The translations under genes were made by a program, and so were the position numbers. This document shows, in pieces, positions 22,295 to 29,937 of a DNA stretch of 36,697 nt (positions are counted from its first letter, which is position 1; each line of letters starts with the position of its first letter). The stretch comes from Prevotella sp. GTDB lineage: Bacteria; Bacteroidota; Bacteroidia; Bacteroidales; Bacteroidaceae. Below the pieces are notes generated by a model, which did no database searches, had not been told where the DNA came from, and saw only the letters and a program-made list of their open reading frames with translations. The DNA lies in assembly GCA_017475265.1 (NCBI GenBank), contig JAFVFY010000054.1:1-36697 (forward strand), given 5' to 3'.

Positions 22295-23389
22295 TTACTG
22301 TAGTTTCTCTTCAATGAACATTGCCAGGCTCTCACCTCTGAGACCTTTCTTCAGGATGGTGCCCTGCTGATCCACGACGACCATATAGGGGATGGCGTCC
22401 ACCTGATAGAGTTCGGCGACGCTGGACTTCCAGCCTTTCATGTCACCCATCTGAGTCCACTTCATGTTCATGTCGTTAATGCCTTTCAGCCACGCCTCCT
22501 TGTCAGTATCGAGCGAGACTCCAATGATGCCCAGGCCCTTGTCCTTGAACTGCTCATAGAGGCTCACCATGTTGGGCATCTCATCGCAGCAGGGTTTGCA
22601 CCAGGAAGCCCAGAAGTCAATGACGGTAACCTTGTTCTTGGCCACCTCAGCCAGCGCGCTCAACTCCTGACCAGTGGGTGTGGGCAGGGTGAAGTCGGGC
22701 ATCACATTTCCATTCAGAAGAGCCTCTGCGCCAGCCAGCTGCTTCAGGATGTCGGTCACCTCCTGACGCTGCTGATATTCTGCAGGCATCTTCCCAATCA
22801 GGGCCTTCATCCTTTCGATGTTCAGCTCTTTGCTCCCAGCCATACTCGTCACCACGAAATAACCCAGGGGATTGTCGATGTTATCCTCGGCTATGTCGAT
22901 AATCTTTGACAGCATCTCCTGCTCCACAGCCTGATACTGGGCCATGACTTTCTCCTCCATTTCACTACTGTACTCTTCCAAGTACAAGGGAGCCGTCAGG
23001 GAGTCGAACTTCGCGCTGAACGATGCCTGCAGCTCGTTCACCTTCTGCCAGGCATCATTTGCCTTTGTACCGCCCACCTTTGGCATGCTGTTTCTTGACA
23101 CGGTAATGTCTATATTGCCCTTCTCCGTAAAGAAAAGAGCACCGGCAGAGCCATCGGGAGCAACCACGGAGGCCAGCGTCACGGAGTCCACGGAACCCTC
23201 AATTACGAACTTACCATCTCTGACAACGATGGTGTCGGTGGGTTTGTCATCGCCCATCACCTTAAAGAAAAACAGTGTGTCACCTTCCTTGAATCCTTCG
23301 GCAACACCTTTTACCCTATAACCTTCAGGCTGCTGACAGGCAACCACTGCAAGAGCCATCGCACAGAGGCCCAAAAATGTTTTCTTCAT
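22295..23389 (-). CDS. DUF4369 / TlpA-like thioredoxin-fold lipoprotein
   Basis: A 364-residue envelope protein with a lipoprotein signal (LCAMALAVVAC, Cys18). Residues 25-110 match DUF4369 (YRVKGVAEGFKEGDTLFFFK ... FVIEGSVDS). Residues 235-360 are an AhpC/TSA-type thioredoxin fold with the active site WCKPC (W263 to C267), then GIIGVSLDTDKEAW and a cis-proline segment AIPYMVVVD. It probably reduces or isomerises disulphides outside the inner membrane, as TlpA/ResA proteins do. Follows prs after a heptamer-filled gap of 57 bases. Confidence 0.92.
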   Translation of the reverse strand: MKKTFLGLCAMALAVVACQQPEGYRVKGVAEGFKEGDTLFFFKVMGDDKPTDTIVVRDGKFVIEGSVDSVTLASVVAPDGSAGALFFTEKGNIDITVSRNSMPKVGGTKANDAWQKVNELQASFSAKFDSLTAPLYLEEYSSEMEEKVMAQYQAVEQEMLSKIIDIAEDNIDNPLGYFVVTSMAGSKELNIERMKALIGKMPAEYQQRQEVTDILKQLAGAEALLNGNVMPDFTLPTPTGQELSALAEVAKNKVTVIDFWASWCKPCCDEMPNMVSLYEQFKDKGLGIIGVSLDTDKEAWLKGINDMNMKWTQMGDMKGWKSSVAELYQVDAIPYMVVVDQQGTILKKGLRGESLAMFIEEKLQ

Positions 23390-23410
23390 CTTTCTTATAT
23401 GTTACTAAAT

Positions 23411-23450
23411 TTCAATTCTCAACTCTCAACTCTCAACTCTCAATTCTCAA
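23411..23450. repeat. Heptamer AACTCTC/AATTCTC tract between prs and the TlpA-like gene
   Basis: Five 7-base units with near-perfect period. The stop codon of prs lies at the edge of the tract. On the message it reads as C-poor GAGAATTGAGAGTTGAG. Confidence 0.85.
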
Positions 23451-24379
23451 ACCAAATACTGGTCACTGATACTCTCGTTGGCAATGACACGACGGATGGT
23501 CTCGGCAAACATGTCTGCCACAGAGAGCTGTTTCACCTTCGCGCAGCGCTGCGTATAGGGAATGGAGTCTGTGAAGACCATCTCCTCCAGCGCGCTGTCC
23601 TGCACTCTTTCACTTGCCGGGCCGCTCATCACGCAGTGCGAGGCACAGGCGCGGACACTCGTTGCACCACACTTCATCATCAGGTCGGCAGCCTTGGTGA
23701 TGGTGCCGGCCGTGTCCACCATGTCATCGATGATGACCACGTTCTTACCTTCCACCTCACCGATAATCTGCATCGTGTCCACAACGTTGGCGCGGGCACG
23801 GGTCTTGTTGCACAGCACCAGCGGACAGCCCAAGTACTTGGCGTAGGCATTGGCACGCTTTGAACCGCCCACGTCGGGCGAGGCGATGACGAGGTTTTCC
23901 AGATTTAAGCTCTGCAGATAGGGCAGGATGACGCCCGAGGCATAGAGATGGTCTACGGGCACATTGAAGAATCCCTGAATCTGGTCGGCATGCAAGTCCA
24001 TGGTGATGACGCGGTTCACACCCGCCACGCTCAGCAGGTCGGCCACGAGCTTGGCACCGATAGAAACACGAGGCTTGTCCTTACGGTCCTGACGTGCCCA
24101 GCCGAAGTAGGGAATCACAGCATTGATGGTACGGGCCGAGGCACGCTTCGCCGCATCAATCATCAGCAGCAGCTCCATGAGGTTGTCGCTGTTAGGGAAC
24201 GTGCTCTGCACCAAGAAGATGTCACGGCCACGGATGCTCTCCTCGTAGCTGACGGCAAACTCGCCGTCGGAGAACTTCGTCATCTGTAGCTTGCCCAGCG
24301 GACAGCCCAGACTCTGGCAAATCTTCTCTGCCAGATAGCGCGTTGCCGTGCCGGAGAATACCATGTAAGAATTATCCAT
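23447..24379 (-). CDS. prs: Ribose-phosphate pyrophosphokinase
   Basis: Makes PRPP from ribose 5-phosphate and ATP, for nucleotide, His and Trp synthesis. The 310 residues show KFSDGEFAVSYEESIRGRDIFLVQST, the YFGWARQDRKDKPRVSIGAK flexible-loop region, the divalent metal site around TMDLHADQIQGFF, and the PRPP-binding loop VVIIDDMVDTAGT. All key residues appear normal. It sits between a ThiE-like gene and a TlpA-like gene, each gap filled by heptamers. Confidence 0.97.
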   Translation of the reverse strand: MDNSYMVFSGTATRYLAEKICQSLGCPLGKLQMTKFSDGEFAVSYEESIRGRDIFLVQSTFPNSDNLMELLLMIDAAKRASARTINAVIPYFGWARQDRKDKPRVSIGAKLVADLLSVAGVNRVITMDLHADQIQGFFNVPVDHLYASGVILPYLQSLNLENLVIASPDVGGSKRANAYAKYLGCPLVLCNKTRARANVVDTMQIIGEVEGKNVVIIDDMVDTAGTITKAADLMMKCGATSVRACASHCVMSGPASERVQDSALEEMVFTDSIPYTQRCAKVKQLSVADMFAETIRRVIANESISDQYLV

Positions 24380-24404
24380 TTCAATTATATATTAAAAATC
24401 TGTC

Positions 24405-24460
24405 ATTCAAACCTCAAACCTCAAACCTCAAACCTCAAATCTCAAACCTCAAATCTCAAC
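24405..24460. repeat. Heptamer CCTCAAA x7-8 between the ThiE-like gene and prs
   Basis: Near-perfect tandem of CCTCAAA/TCTCAAA ends at the stop codon of the thiE-like gene. Reads TTTGAGG on the message strand. Confidence 0.87.
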
Positions 24461-25069
24461 TCACGAAACCAGTCTTTGCAGTTTCTGGAAGTGGGCGATG
24501 AGTTCCTTGAAATCCTGCCCCTGCTGGATGTTGAAGCGGTTCCACAGGTCGCCGCAGACCACCACGCCACCGAAGCCCAGGTCACGCATCTGCCGGATAT
24601 TGTCGGCGTTAATGCCCCCACACGCATAGACATGACGATCTATGAGCCCGTGGCGCGAGGCCTCATGCAGCTCTTCCATCGTGTACGACTGTTTGTTCTG
24701 GGGTATGCTGGTACTGTCGAAGATGGTCTCCAGAAACACATAGTCCGTATGTTTCTTTGCCCACTTCAGGTCTTCCAGCTTCTGGCACGAGCAGCTCACA
24801 TGGCCCTTGTAGCCGTAGGGTTGCTCCTCGGTAGGTGTGTTCAGGTGGATGCCGCGAAGCCCATACTCCTCGCGAAGGTAGAAATGGTGGTGAACAGTGA
24901 TGCGGCGGTAGTAGTCATCGCTGAGCAGCGTAAGCAACCTTTCGGAGTACACAGGCTCCGACTGTGGCTTGCTCAGATGTAGATTTTCCAGTCCTTCCTC
25001 GAAGAGCGTGGTCAGGATTTTATCCTCCTCCACGAAGAAAGTGGGCTTTGTCATGATGATGAGTTTCAT
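24461..25069 (-). CDS. Thiamine phosphate synthase-like protein (ThiE/TenI family)
   Basis: A 202-residue TIM-barrel protein. The strand-2 region ITVHHHFYLREEYGLRGIHL, the HVSCSCQKLEDL element where ThiE has its G-x-S-x-H motif, YVFLETIFDSTSIPQ and the phosphate-binding CGGINADNIRQMRDLGFGGVVV are in the order expected for TMP-TenI. The canonical G-I-S-T-H and the pyrophosphate-binding residues are altered, so it may be a TenI-like or divergent member rather than a true synthase. No other thiamine gene is near. Start ATG at 25069 lies about 20 bases after the promoter box. Confidence 0.75.
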   Translation of the reverse strand: MKLIIMTKPTFFVEEDKILTTLFEEGLENLHLSKPQSEPVYSERLLTLLSDDYYRRITVHHHFYLREEYGLRGIHLNTPTEEQPYGYKGHVSCSCQKLEDLKWAKKHTDYVFLETIFDSTSIPQNKQSYTMEELHEASRHGLIDRHVYACGGINADNIRQMRDLGFGGVVVCGDLWNRFNIQQGQDFKELIAHFQKLQRLVS

Positions 25070-25092
25070 CGTCGTCCGTCCTTTAGCGAGTG

Positions 25093-25123
25093 CAAAGTTA
25101 CGGCAAAATTGTCGGATGACAAA
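25093..25123 (-). promoter_or_regulatory. Consensus promoter of the thiE-like/prs/tlpA-like unit
   Basis: Minus strand: TTTG (25120-25123), exactly 19 bases, TAACTTTG (25093-25100). Confidence 0.75.
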
Positions 25124-25197
25124 AAGAATCGGAATATCTTATGACCTTTTAACATTGAACCCTTGTTCCATTTATGACCGATTCTCAGGTTATAGCG

Positions 25198-27198
25198 TCA
25201 GCTGCGCTTCTCCTTGATGATGCCGTGCCGGTAGGCGTAGAGCAGGTCTTTCAGCTCGCTTATCTGGCGGCGCAGTTCCTCGCCCTTGTCGGTGTCGGCG
25301 ACGAGCATGCGGTGGGTGGACATCTCCACGATTTGGGTGGTGGACTTGATGTCGGTGCCGCGCATGATGGCATCCTGAGTACTGGTGAACGGCTCGTGCT
25401 GTACGAGCTGGAAGCCACGGCTGTGGTAGACAAGGGTATAGCCCGCGATGCCCGTCTCCTTGTGGTATGCCTCTGAAAATCCGCCATCGATGACCATCAG
25501 GCGACCTCCGGCCTTGATGGGGTTCTCGCCCGCACCGGCATGAACGGGCACGTGGCCGTTGATGATGTGGCGGGGAGTGGATTGACCATTGACCTTTGAC
25601 CATTGACCTTTGACACCAAAGGCATCGAGGATGCGGTCGCAGACCTCCTGCGAGTCGCGCAGCCGGAAGTAGTTGCCCTTCTCCTCGTGATAGGTATCGC
25701 GGTCGGTGAGGAAGTAACGCTCGAAGGTGGCCATCTTAGACTTGTCGAAGAGCGGCGAGTCCTTGCCACACCAGAGGTAGAGGAAGTAGTCACGGGCGTA
25801 GGATTTCTGTTCCTGCGGCGTGTCGTTCTGGAAGGCTGAGCGAACCAGCTGGCCGATGTACTCCATCAACTGGCGACCCTGATAGCGGTGGCCCATAATC
25901 TCTACGTCCTTCAGCGTGCCGTCATCATTCAGCGGCACGGAGGCGTGGAAGAGCAGGTTCTGGTTGCAGATATTGTACATGCAACCGTGACTGAGGATGG
26001 TACGTATATGCTTACGCAACTTCTCGGAGACGCGGAAGGAGTGGTGCAGCTTTTGCATGAGGGCGGTCTCCTCCTCGGTAAGAGCCCCGCCCCCTCCCTG
26101 TGAAGGGGGAACCACTGTTGGGAAGTGACAGCTCTTCATCTCATACTCCTTGCCACCGATAATGCACACCTGACGGTCGAAGTCGATATGCTCCAGCAGA
26201 CAGCGATCCTCCATGCCCCACTCCGGGTGGCGGTGGAAGATTTGTGCCTCGGTCTTGAACTGCATGACGGTGATGGCCTTGTGCATCTTGGCCGTGAGCT
26301 GCAGCGTCTTCTCGTCTAAATGTCCGTCGTCCCTGAGCAGCTTCGGAATGAACTCCGTACAAGGGTCATCGCCGTAGACCTCAAGGGCGAAGGTGGCCAG
26401 GGGCACAAGGTTGATGCCGTAGCCCTCCTCGAGCGTGGCGAGGTTGGCATAGCGCAGCGAGAGGCGCAGCACGTTGCAGATGCAAGCATCATTGCCGGCG
26501 GCGGCACCCATCCAAAGCATGTCGTGGTTACCCCATTGGATGTCCCACGAGTGGTACTGCCTCAGCGTGTCGAGAATGATGTGTGCGCCGGGGCCTCGGT
26601 CGTAGATGTCGCCGAGGATATGGAGCTGGTCGATGGCCAGTCGCTGGATGACGTTACAGATGGCAACGATGAAGTCGTCGGCACGTCCCGTAGTGATAAT
26701 GGTATCAACGATGACGGCCACGTAGGCGGCCTTGTCCTGGTCGTCGGGACGCTCGTGGAGCAGCTCCTCGATGATGTAGGAGAACTCCGGCGGAAGGCTC
26801 TTGCGAACCTTCGAGCGGGTGTACTTCGATGACACGTCACGGCAGACGCGCACCAGCTGGTGGATGGTGATGTGATACCAGTCGTCGATGTCCTCCTCCT
26901 GGGCCTTTATCAGCTCCAGCTTCTGCTCAGGGTAGTAAATGAGCGTACACAGTTCCTTCTTCTCGCTCTCGCGGATGGTGGTGCCGAAGATTTCGCCCAC
27001 CTTGCGCTTGATGTTTCCCGAAGCATTCTTCAGCACATGGATGAAAGCCTCATGCTCGCCGTGCAAGTCGGCAAGGAAATGCTCGGTGCCCTTGGGCAGG
27101 TTGAGAATGGCCTCGAGGTTGATGACTTCGCTGGCGGCATCGGCAATGGTGGGATAGGTGGTGGAGAGTAGGTGAAGGTATCGCTCGTCGGTGTTCAT
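25198..27198 (-). CDS. fbp: Fructose-1,6-bisphosphatase class III
   Basis: Gluconeogenic phosphatase of the metallophosphatase-fold class found in Firmicutes and Bacteroidetes. The 666 residues agree with that class. Metal-site motifs are LADLHGEHEAF (near 43), LHILGDIYDRGPG, IQWGNHDMLWMG and IINGHVPVHAG. Two insertions break otherwise conserved text. VVPPSQGGGGAL (about 362-373) comes from a GC-rich palindrome. VKGQWSKVNGQS (about 528-540) comes from GGTCAAT heptamers. Both keep the frame and lie between, not within, the catalytic motifs. The gene follows a glycosyltransferase-like gene after a heptamer spacer. Confidence 0.95.
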   Translation of the reverse strand: MNTDERYLHLLSTTYPTIADAASEVINLEAILNLPKGTEHFLADLHGEHEAFIHVLKNASGNIKRKVGEIFGTTIRESEKKELCTLIYYPEQKLELIKAQEEDIDDWYHITIHQLVRVCRDVSSKYTRSKVRKSLPPEFSYIIEELLHERPDDQDKAAYVAVIVDTIITTGRADDFIVAICNVIQRLAIDQLHILGDIYDRGPGAHIILDTLRQYHSWDIQWGNHDMLWMGAAAGNDACICNVLRLSLRYANLATLEEGYGINLVPLATFALEVYGDDPCTEFIPKLLRDDGHLDEKTLQLTAKMHKAITVMQFKTEAQIFHRHPEWGMEDRCLLEHIDFDRQVCIIGGKEYEMKSCHFPTVVPPSQGGGGALTEEETALMQKLHHSFRVSEKLRKHIRTILSHGCMYNICNQNLLFHASVPLNDDGTLKDVEIMGHRYQGRQLMEYIGQLVRSAFQNDTPQEQKSYARDYFLYLWCGKDSPLFDKSKMATFERYFLTDRDTYHEEKGNYFRLRDSQEVCDRILDAFGVKGQWSKVNGQSTPRHIINGHVPVHAGAGENPIKAGGRLMVIDGGFSEAYHKETGIAGYTLVYHSRGFQLVQHEPFTSTQDAIMRGTDIKSTTQIVEMSTHRMLVADTDKGEELRRQISELKDLLYAYRHGIIKEKRS
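25582..25615. repeat. Heptamer ATTGACC/TTTGACC tract inside fbp
   Basis: Five 7-base units. On the coding strand they read GGTCAAT/GGTCAAA and encode VKGQWSKVNGQ, in the same frame as the repeat in the glycosyltransferase at 10551-10606. Confidence 0.87.
26083..26112. repeat. GC-rich palindrome inside fbp
   Basis: GCCCCGCCCCCTCCCTGTGA continues into AGGGGGAACC; the core CCCCCT and AGGGGG pair. The coding strand gives PPSQGGGG. It resembles the C/G-block inverted repeat in the glyS leader. Confidence 0.6.
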
Positions 27199-27202
27199 TG
27201 TT

Positions 27203-27272
27203 AGAATTGAGAATTGAGAGTTGAGAATTGAGAATTGAGAGTTGAGAGTTGAGAGTTGAGAATTGAGAGTTG
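27203..27272. repeat. Heptamer GAGAATT/GAGAGTT x10 between fbp and its upstream neighbour
   Basis: About ten contiguous 7-base units fill the 75-base gap between two co-directional genes. On the message strand they read CTCAATT/CTCAACT. Confidence 0.9.
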
Positions 27273-27273
27273 T

Positions 27274-28275
27274 TTACAGTTTAAGATGGTTTTCTAATTG
27301 TTGTCTGAGGTTTTCGGTAAAAGAATTGTCCAGTGGCGGACAAGGCATGAAGCCCTCGGTGAGCAGGGTCTGCTCGCTGAGAATCTGTAGTAGCAACTGG
27401 AAAAGGGGTCGCCGCTTGTCTGCCTCGAGCTGCTCCATGAGTGCCGCCTCGTCGAGGCTGTCTTCATGGAGTTGTTTCATCAGTTCGGTAAGGCGCAGGA
27501 GGGTGAGGCCATGGGCATCAATGTCTTTCAGGAGTTCGGGAATAGTGGCCTTAGGCAGGGGCTGCGGTGTCTTGTAGCCGTGGGGCAGGTAACAGTCGAT
27601 GGTCGGTTTCGGAGGAGCGTAGATGCCAAGGACAGCGATGCCCCGCTTCACAATGTCGAGCACGCCTTCCAACTCGACGTAGATAAAGAGGTGACGCAAA
27701 TCGTCCAAGCGTAAATCGTCAAATCGTAAAGTGTCCAATCGTAAATCGCCCAATCGTAAATCGTCCTTGACCCAAGCCTTGTCGCCCAGCAGTCCTGCCT
27801 TCAGCAGGAAAGCGAGGAGGGTGCGGGTGCTGGCGTTCATCAGCTCCAGGGGATGGGAGTCCATCACACGCTGGTAGACCGTGTGTATGGCGGCGGCGGC
27901 TTCATCGAAGGTAATGGTCTTGGTGATAAGCGGATTGCGCACGAGCTCCTTCCGCTCGGTGTCGTGGCAGGTCAGTTCGTAAGGGCTGCGGGCGATGACG
28001 ACGTATGCCTTGGAGGTGTCGACAGTCTCGCCATGAGGACTGATAACGAGCCTCGCCGGAGCTGTTGAGCATCGTAAATTGTCCAATCGTAAATTGTCAA
28101 TGGGTTGCCCGTGCTGGTGAATGATGTCGGGCTGGAAGTCCTTGACAGCGAGGCGCACATCAGAGGCATTGTCAGCAAACACACATTCCACGTCTGCCGA
28201 CATGGCCTGCGAGAGCAGACTGACATACTTGGCTAGACGTGGATTGTCGTGACGGTAGACGTGGAGGACCTTCAT
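27274..28275 (-). CDS. Glycosyltransferase-like protein with two LRLDN repeat inserts
   Basis: A 333-residue protein that opens MKVLHVYRHDNPRLAKYVSL and continues with DFQPDIIHQHGQP and VISPHGE, a pattern like the N-terminal domain of GT-B glycosyltransferases. The C-terminal half (HGYKTPQPLPKATIPELLKD onward) is helical and matches nothing I recognise, so activity is uncertain. Two inserts built from the pentapeptide L-R-L-D-(D/N) occur at about 59-69 and 170-193, both encoded by a 15-base CGTAAATCGTCCAAT repeat. Start at 28275, two bases after the stop of the upstream Spy-like gene, chosen over an in-frame ATG that overlaps that gene. Confidence 0.65.
   Translation of the reverse strand: MKVLHVYRHDNPRLAKYVSLLSQAMSADVECVFADNASDVRLAVKDFQPDIIHQHGQPIDNLRLDNLRCSTAPARLVISPHGETVDTSKAYVVIARSPYELTCHDTERKELVRNPLITKTITFDEAAAAIHTVYQRVMDSHPLELMNASTRTLLAFLLKAGLLGDKAWVKDDLRLGDLRLDTLRFDDLRLDDLRHLFIYVELEGVLDIVKRGIAVLGIYAPPKPTIDCYLPHGYKTPQPLPKATIPELLKDIDAHGLTLLRLTELMKQLHEDSLDEAALMEQLEADKRRPLFQLLLQILSEQTLLTEGFMPCPPLDNSFTENLRQQLENHLKL
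27697..27767. repeat. 15-bp CGTAAATCGTCCAAT repeat inside a coding sequence
   Basis: Four to five units of 15 bases, each made of two CGTAAAT-like words. On the coding strand they give DDLRLGDLRLDTLRF and more. Confidence 0.87.
28071..28100. repeat. Second CGTAAATTGTCCAAT repeat in the same gene
   Basis: Two 15-base units, same orientation and frame as those at 27697-27767, encoding DNLRLDNLR. Confidence 0.82.
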
Positions 28276-28277
28276 TC

Positions 28278-28799
28278 CTATTTCCTCCAGCCATGATTCC
28301 TCCAAGGATTCCCGTTGGGACCCATGTTCGGGTTCATGTTCGGGTTCATGCCCTGACCCATACCAGGTCGCCTGTTGGGGTCGCCGCGCCTGAGCATACG
28401 ACGGTGGAACTTGACCTCAGCGCGCAGGATGGCATAGACCTTCGAGGCGGGAAGTATCTTGAGGAATTTCTCATGGTAGGCCTTCTGTATACGTTTCATC
28501 TCCAGGTCGTTCTCGTCGCTCTGGCGTATGGCTTCCAGACAGGCCTTCTCACCCTCAGGCTTGCTCATGACCAGGGCGCCCATCCGTCCATAGACCACGC
28601 GCTGCTTCGCTTGCATCTCCTTGTAGACGGGGAAGAACCTGGCAGCCTCCTGTTCCGTGAGCTTTGCCTCGTTGGTAATAAACTCACGAAGCTCGGCATC
28701 AAACTTTTCGGGCGAGAACTGCTGCGGTGCATCACCGCCCTGCGCAAGAATGCATAGGGCAAAGGCAAATGCGAAAAACAAAAACTTTAGTCTCCTCAT
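28278..28799 (-). CDS. Spy/CpxP-like periplasmic protein with Met/Asn-rich tail
   Basis: A protein of about 173 residues with a signal peptide (LKFLFFAFAFALCILAQG). Residues 30-135 are mainly helical and charged: FDAELREFITNEAKLTEQEAARFFPVYKEM and MKRIQKAYHEKFLKILPASKVYAILRAE. The L-T-x-x-E segment and helix plan recall Spy/CpxP/CnrX proteins. The tail (MGQGMNPNMNPNMGPNGNPW) is rich in Met, Asn, Gly and Pro. Its position directly after an ECF sigma factor and a one-TM protein suggests a periplasmic stress or metal sensor, by analogy with CnrX. A second possible start lies six bases upstream (28805). Confidence 0.7.
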   Translation of the reverse strand: MRRLKFLFFAFAFALCILAQGGDAPQQFSPEKFDAELREFITNEAKLTEQEAARFFPVYKEMQAKQRVVYGRMGALVMSKPEGEKACLEAIRQSDENDLEMKRIQKAYHEKFLKILPASKVYAILRAEVKFHRRMLRRGDPNRRPGMGQGMNPNMNPNMGPNGNPWRNHGWRK

Positions 28800-28803
28800 A
28801 ATC

Positions 28804-28860
28804 ATCCGTGAAAATCCGTGTAATCAGTTTTAATCCGTTGTTTTACATATTACATGAATA
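28804..28860. repeat. AATCCGT element, half copy
   Basis: ATCCGTGAAAATCCGTGTAA and TCAGTTTTAATCCGTTGTTT are the complement of the left half of the element at 22076-22246. It fills the gap between two minus-strand genes. Confidence 0.7.
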
Positions 28861-28867
28861 GGGGTTC

Positions 28868-29287
28868 TTAGAGGTCAGCCAACAGCAGACTGGCGTAGAT
28901 GTCCTCATTGTCGAGCATGGCATAGTCGGCCATCTCCTCCATGTACGTGTCGCTGTAAGTGGTGACCGTCTCCTGTTGGTGTGCCACGAGCTGCTCGGTA
29001 TCGGCAGTGGCAGGATTGCGGTAGAAGGTGCCAACAGCAACGGCAAGGACTGCACAGGCGGCAGCGGCATAGAGCACGGGGCGCAGATAGCGCACGATGG
29101 CGGGCTTCGGTTTGGAGCCTGTGCCGATTGACACAGTACCTGTGCTGGCTGACACGGAGCCTGTTCCCACCTCGTCGGGCAAACGGTCGATAATCTGCCG
29201 CGAGAGCTGCTCGAAGTAGCCGTCGGGCACTGTGAATGGGTTGTGCGTACCCATCTTCTCTCTGATATACTTCTCTTCGTTCGTCAT
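28868..29287 (-). CDS. Putative anti-sigma factor, single membrane span
   Basis: A 139-residue protein. The cytosolic N-terminus (EKYIREKMGTHNPFTVPDGYFEQLSRQIIDRLP) contains the N-P-F-x-V-P-x-G-Y-F motif seen in Bacteroidetes proteins encoded next to ECF sigma factors. A Ser/Thr/Gly linker with TGTVSIGTGS follows, then one membrane helix (YAAAACAVLAVAVGTFY, about 73-89) and an acidic periplasmic part. The sigma factor gene lies directly upstream. The role is inferred from context and topology; no zinc-finger anti-sigma motif is visible. Confidence 0.72.
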   Translation of the reverse strand: MTNEEKYIREKMGTHNPFTVPDGYFEQLSRQIIDRLPDEVGTGSVSASTGTVSIGTGSKPKPAIVRYLRPVLYAAAACAVLAVAVGTFYRNPATADTEQLVAHQQETVTTYSDTYMEEMADYAMLDNEDIYASLLLADL

Positions 29288-29308
29288 AGCTTCAATTATT
29301 TATGTTGC

Positions 29309-29376
29309 TTCAATTCTCAATTCTCAATTCTCAATTCTCAAATCTCAATTCTCAAATCTCAATTCTCAATTCTTCA
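29309..29376. repeat. Heptamer CAATTCT x9 between sigma and anti-sigma genes
   Basis: About nine units of CAATTCT/CAAATCT fill much of the 119-base gap between co-directional genes. Confidence 0.88.
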
Positions 29377-29406
29377 ATCTCTTTGACGCATAAAGCATCG
29401 TATGGT

Positions 29407-29937
29407 TTAATCGCTCCGTTTGAAAAATTCTGTAATCTTTTTCACGGCGATGTGATAGCTGGCCTTGAGGGCGCCCTCCGACGTGCCTGTTATGCGGCTT
29501 ATCTCAGAATATTTCATCTCGTCGTAATAGCGCAGCTGGAACACAGTCCGCTGAACGTCAGGAAGTTGGGACATAGCCTCCTGCAGTTGCGCCTCCACAT
29601 GGTCGCCGTCGAAGTACCGGTCGGCCTCCAGCTGGCGGGCCACGCTCTGCATGCCGTCATCGTCGGTGCTCAACATGAAGCGTGTCTTCTGTCGCCGCAT
29701 GAAGTCAAGGGCCTCGTTGATGGCAATGCGCGAGAGCCACGTCACCAGTTTGGAGTCGCCGTGGAAGGAGTCGAGCGAGTTCCATGCCTTGAGGAACGCG
29801 TTCTGCACCACGTCGTTGGCATCCTCATGGTTGAGGACAATACGGCGCACCTGCCAGTACAGCTGTTCGCTGTACTCCCGCACGGCCTGTTCGAAGGCCT
29901 TGCGCCGCTTCGTAGGGTCTAGTATCTCTTCAGACAT
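29407..29937 (-). CDS. ECF-type RNA polymerase sigma factor
   Basis: A 176-residue sigma-70 family protein. Region 2 has HEDANDVVQNAFLKAWNSLDSF and the -10 recognition helix LVTWLSRIAINEALDFMRRQK. Region 4 has LQEAMSQLPDVQRTVFQLRYYDEMKYSEIS and the HTH GTSEGALKASYHIAVKKI. Residue content and length fit group IV (ECF). It overlaps the upstream L,D-transpeptidase gene by 19 bases and precedes a one-TM protein and a Spy-like protein, so an envelope-stress regulator is likely. The ligand is unknown. Confidence 0.94.
   Translation of the reverse strand: MSEEILDPTKRRKAFEQAVREYSEQLYWQVRRIVLNHEDANDVVQNAFLKAWNSLDSFHGDSKLVTWLSRIAINEALDFMRRQKTRFMLSTDDDGMQSVARQLEADRYFDGDHVEAQLQEAMSQLPDVQRTVFQLRYYDEMKYSEISRITGTSEGALKASYHIAVKKITEFFKRSD

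Noticed and set aside
23399-23863. Plus-strand frame opposite prs starting in heptamers
   Set aside because: Antisense to a clear prs gene.
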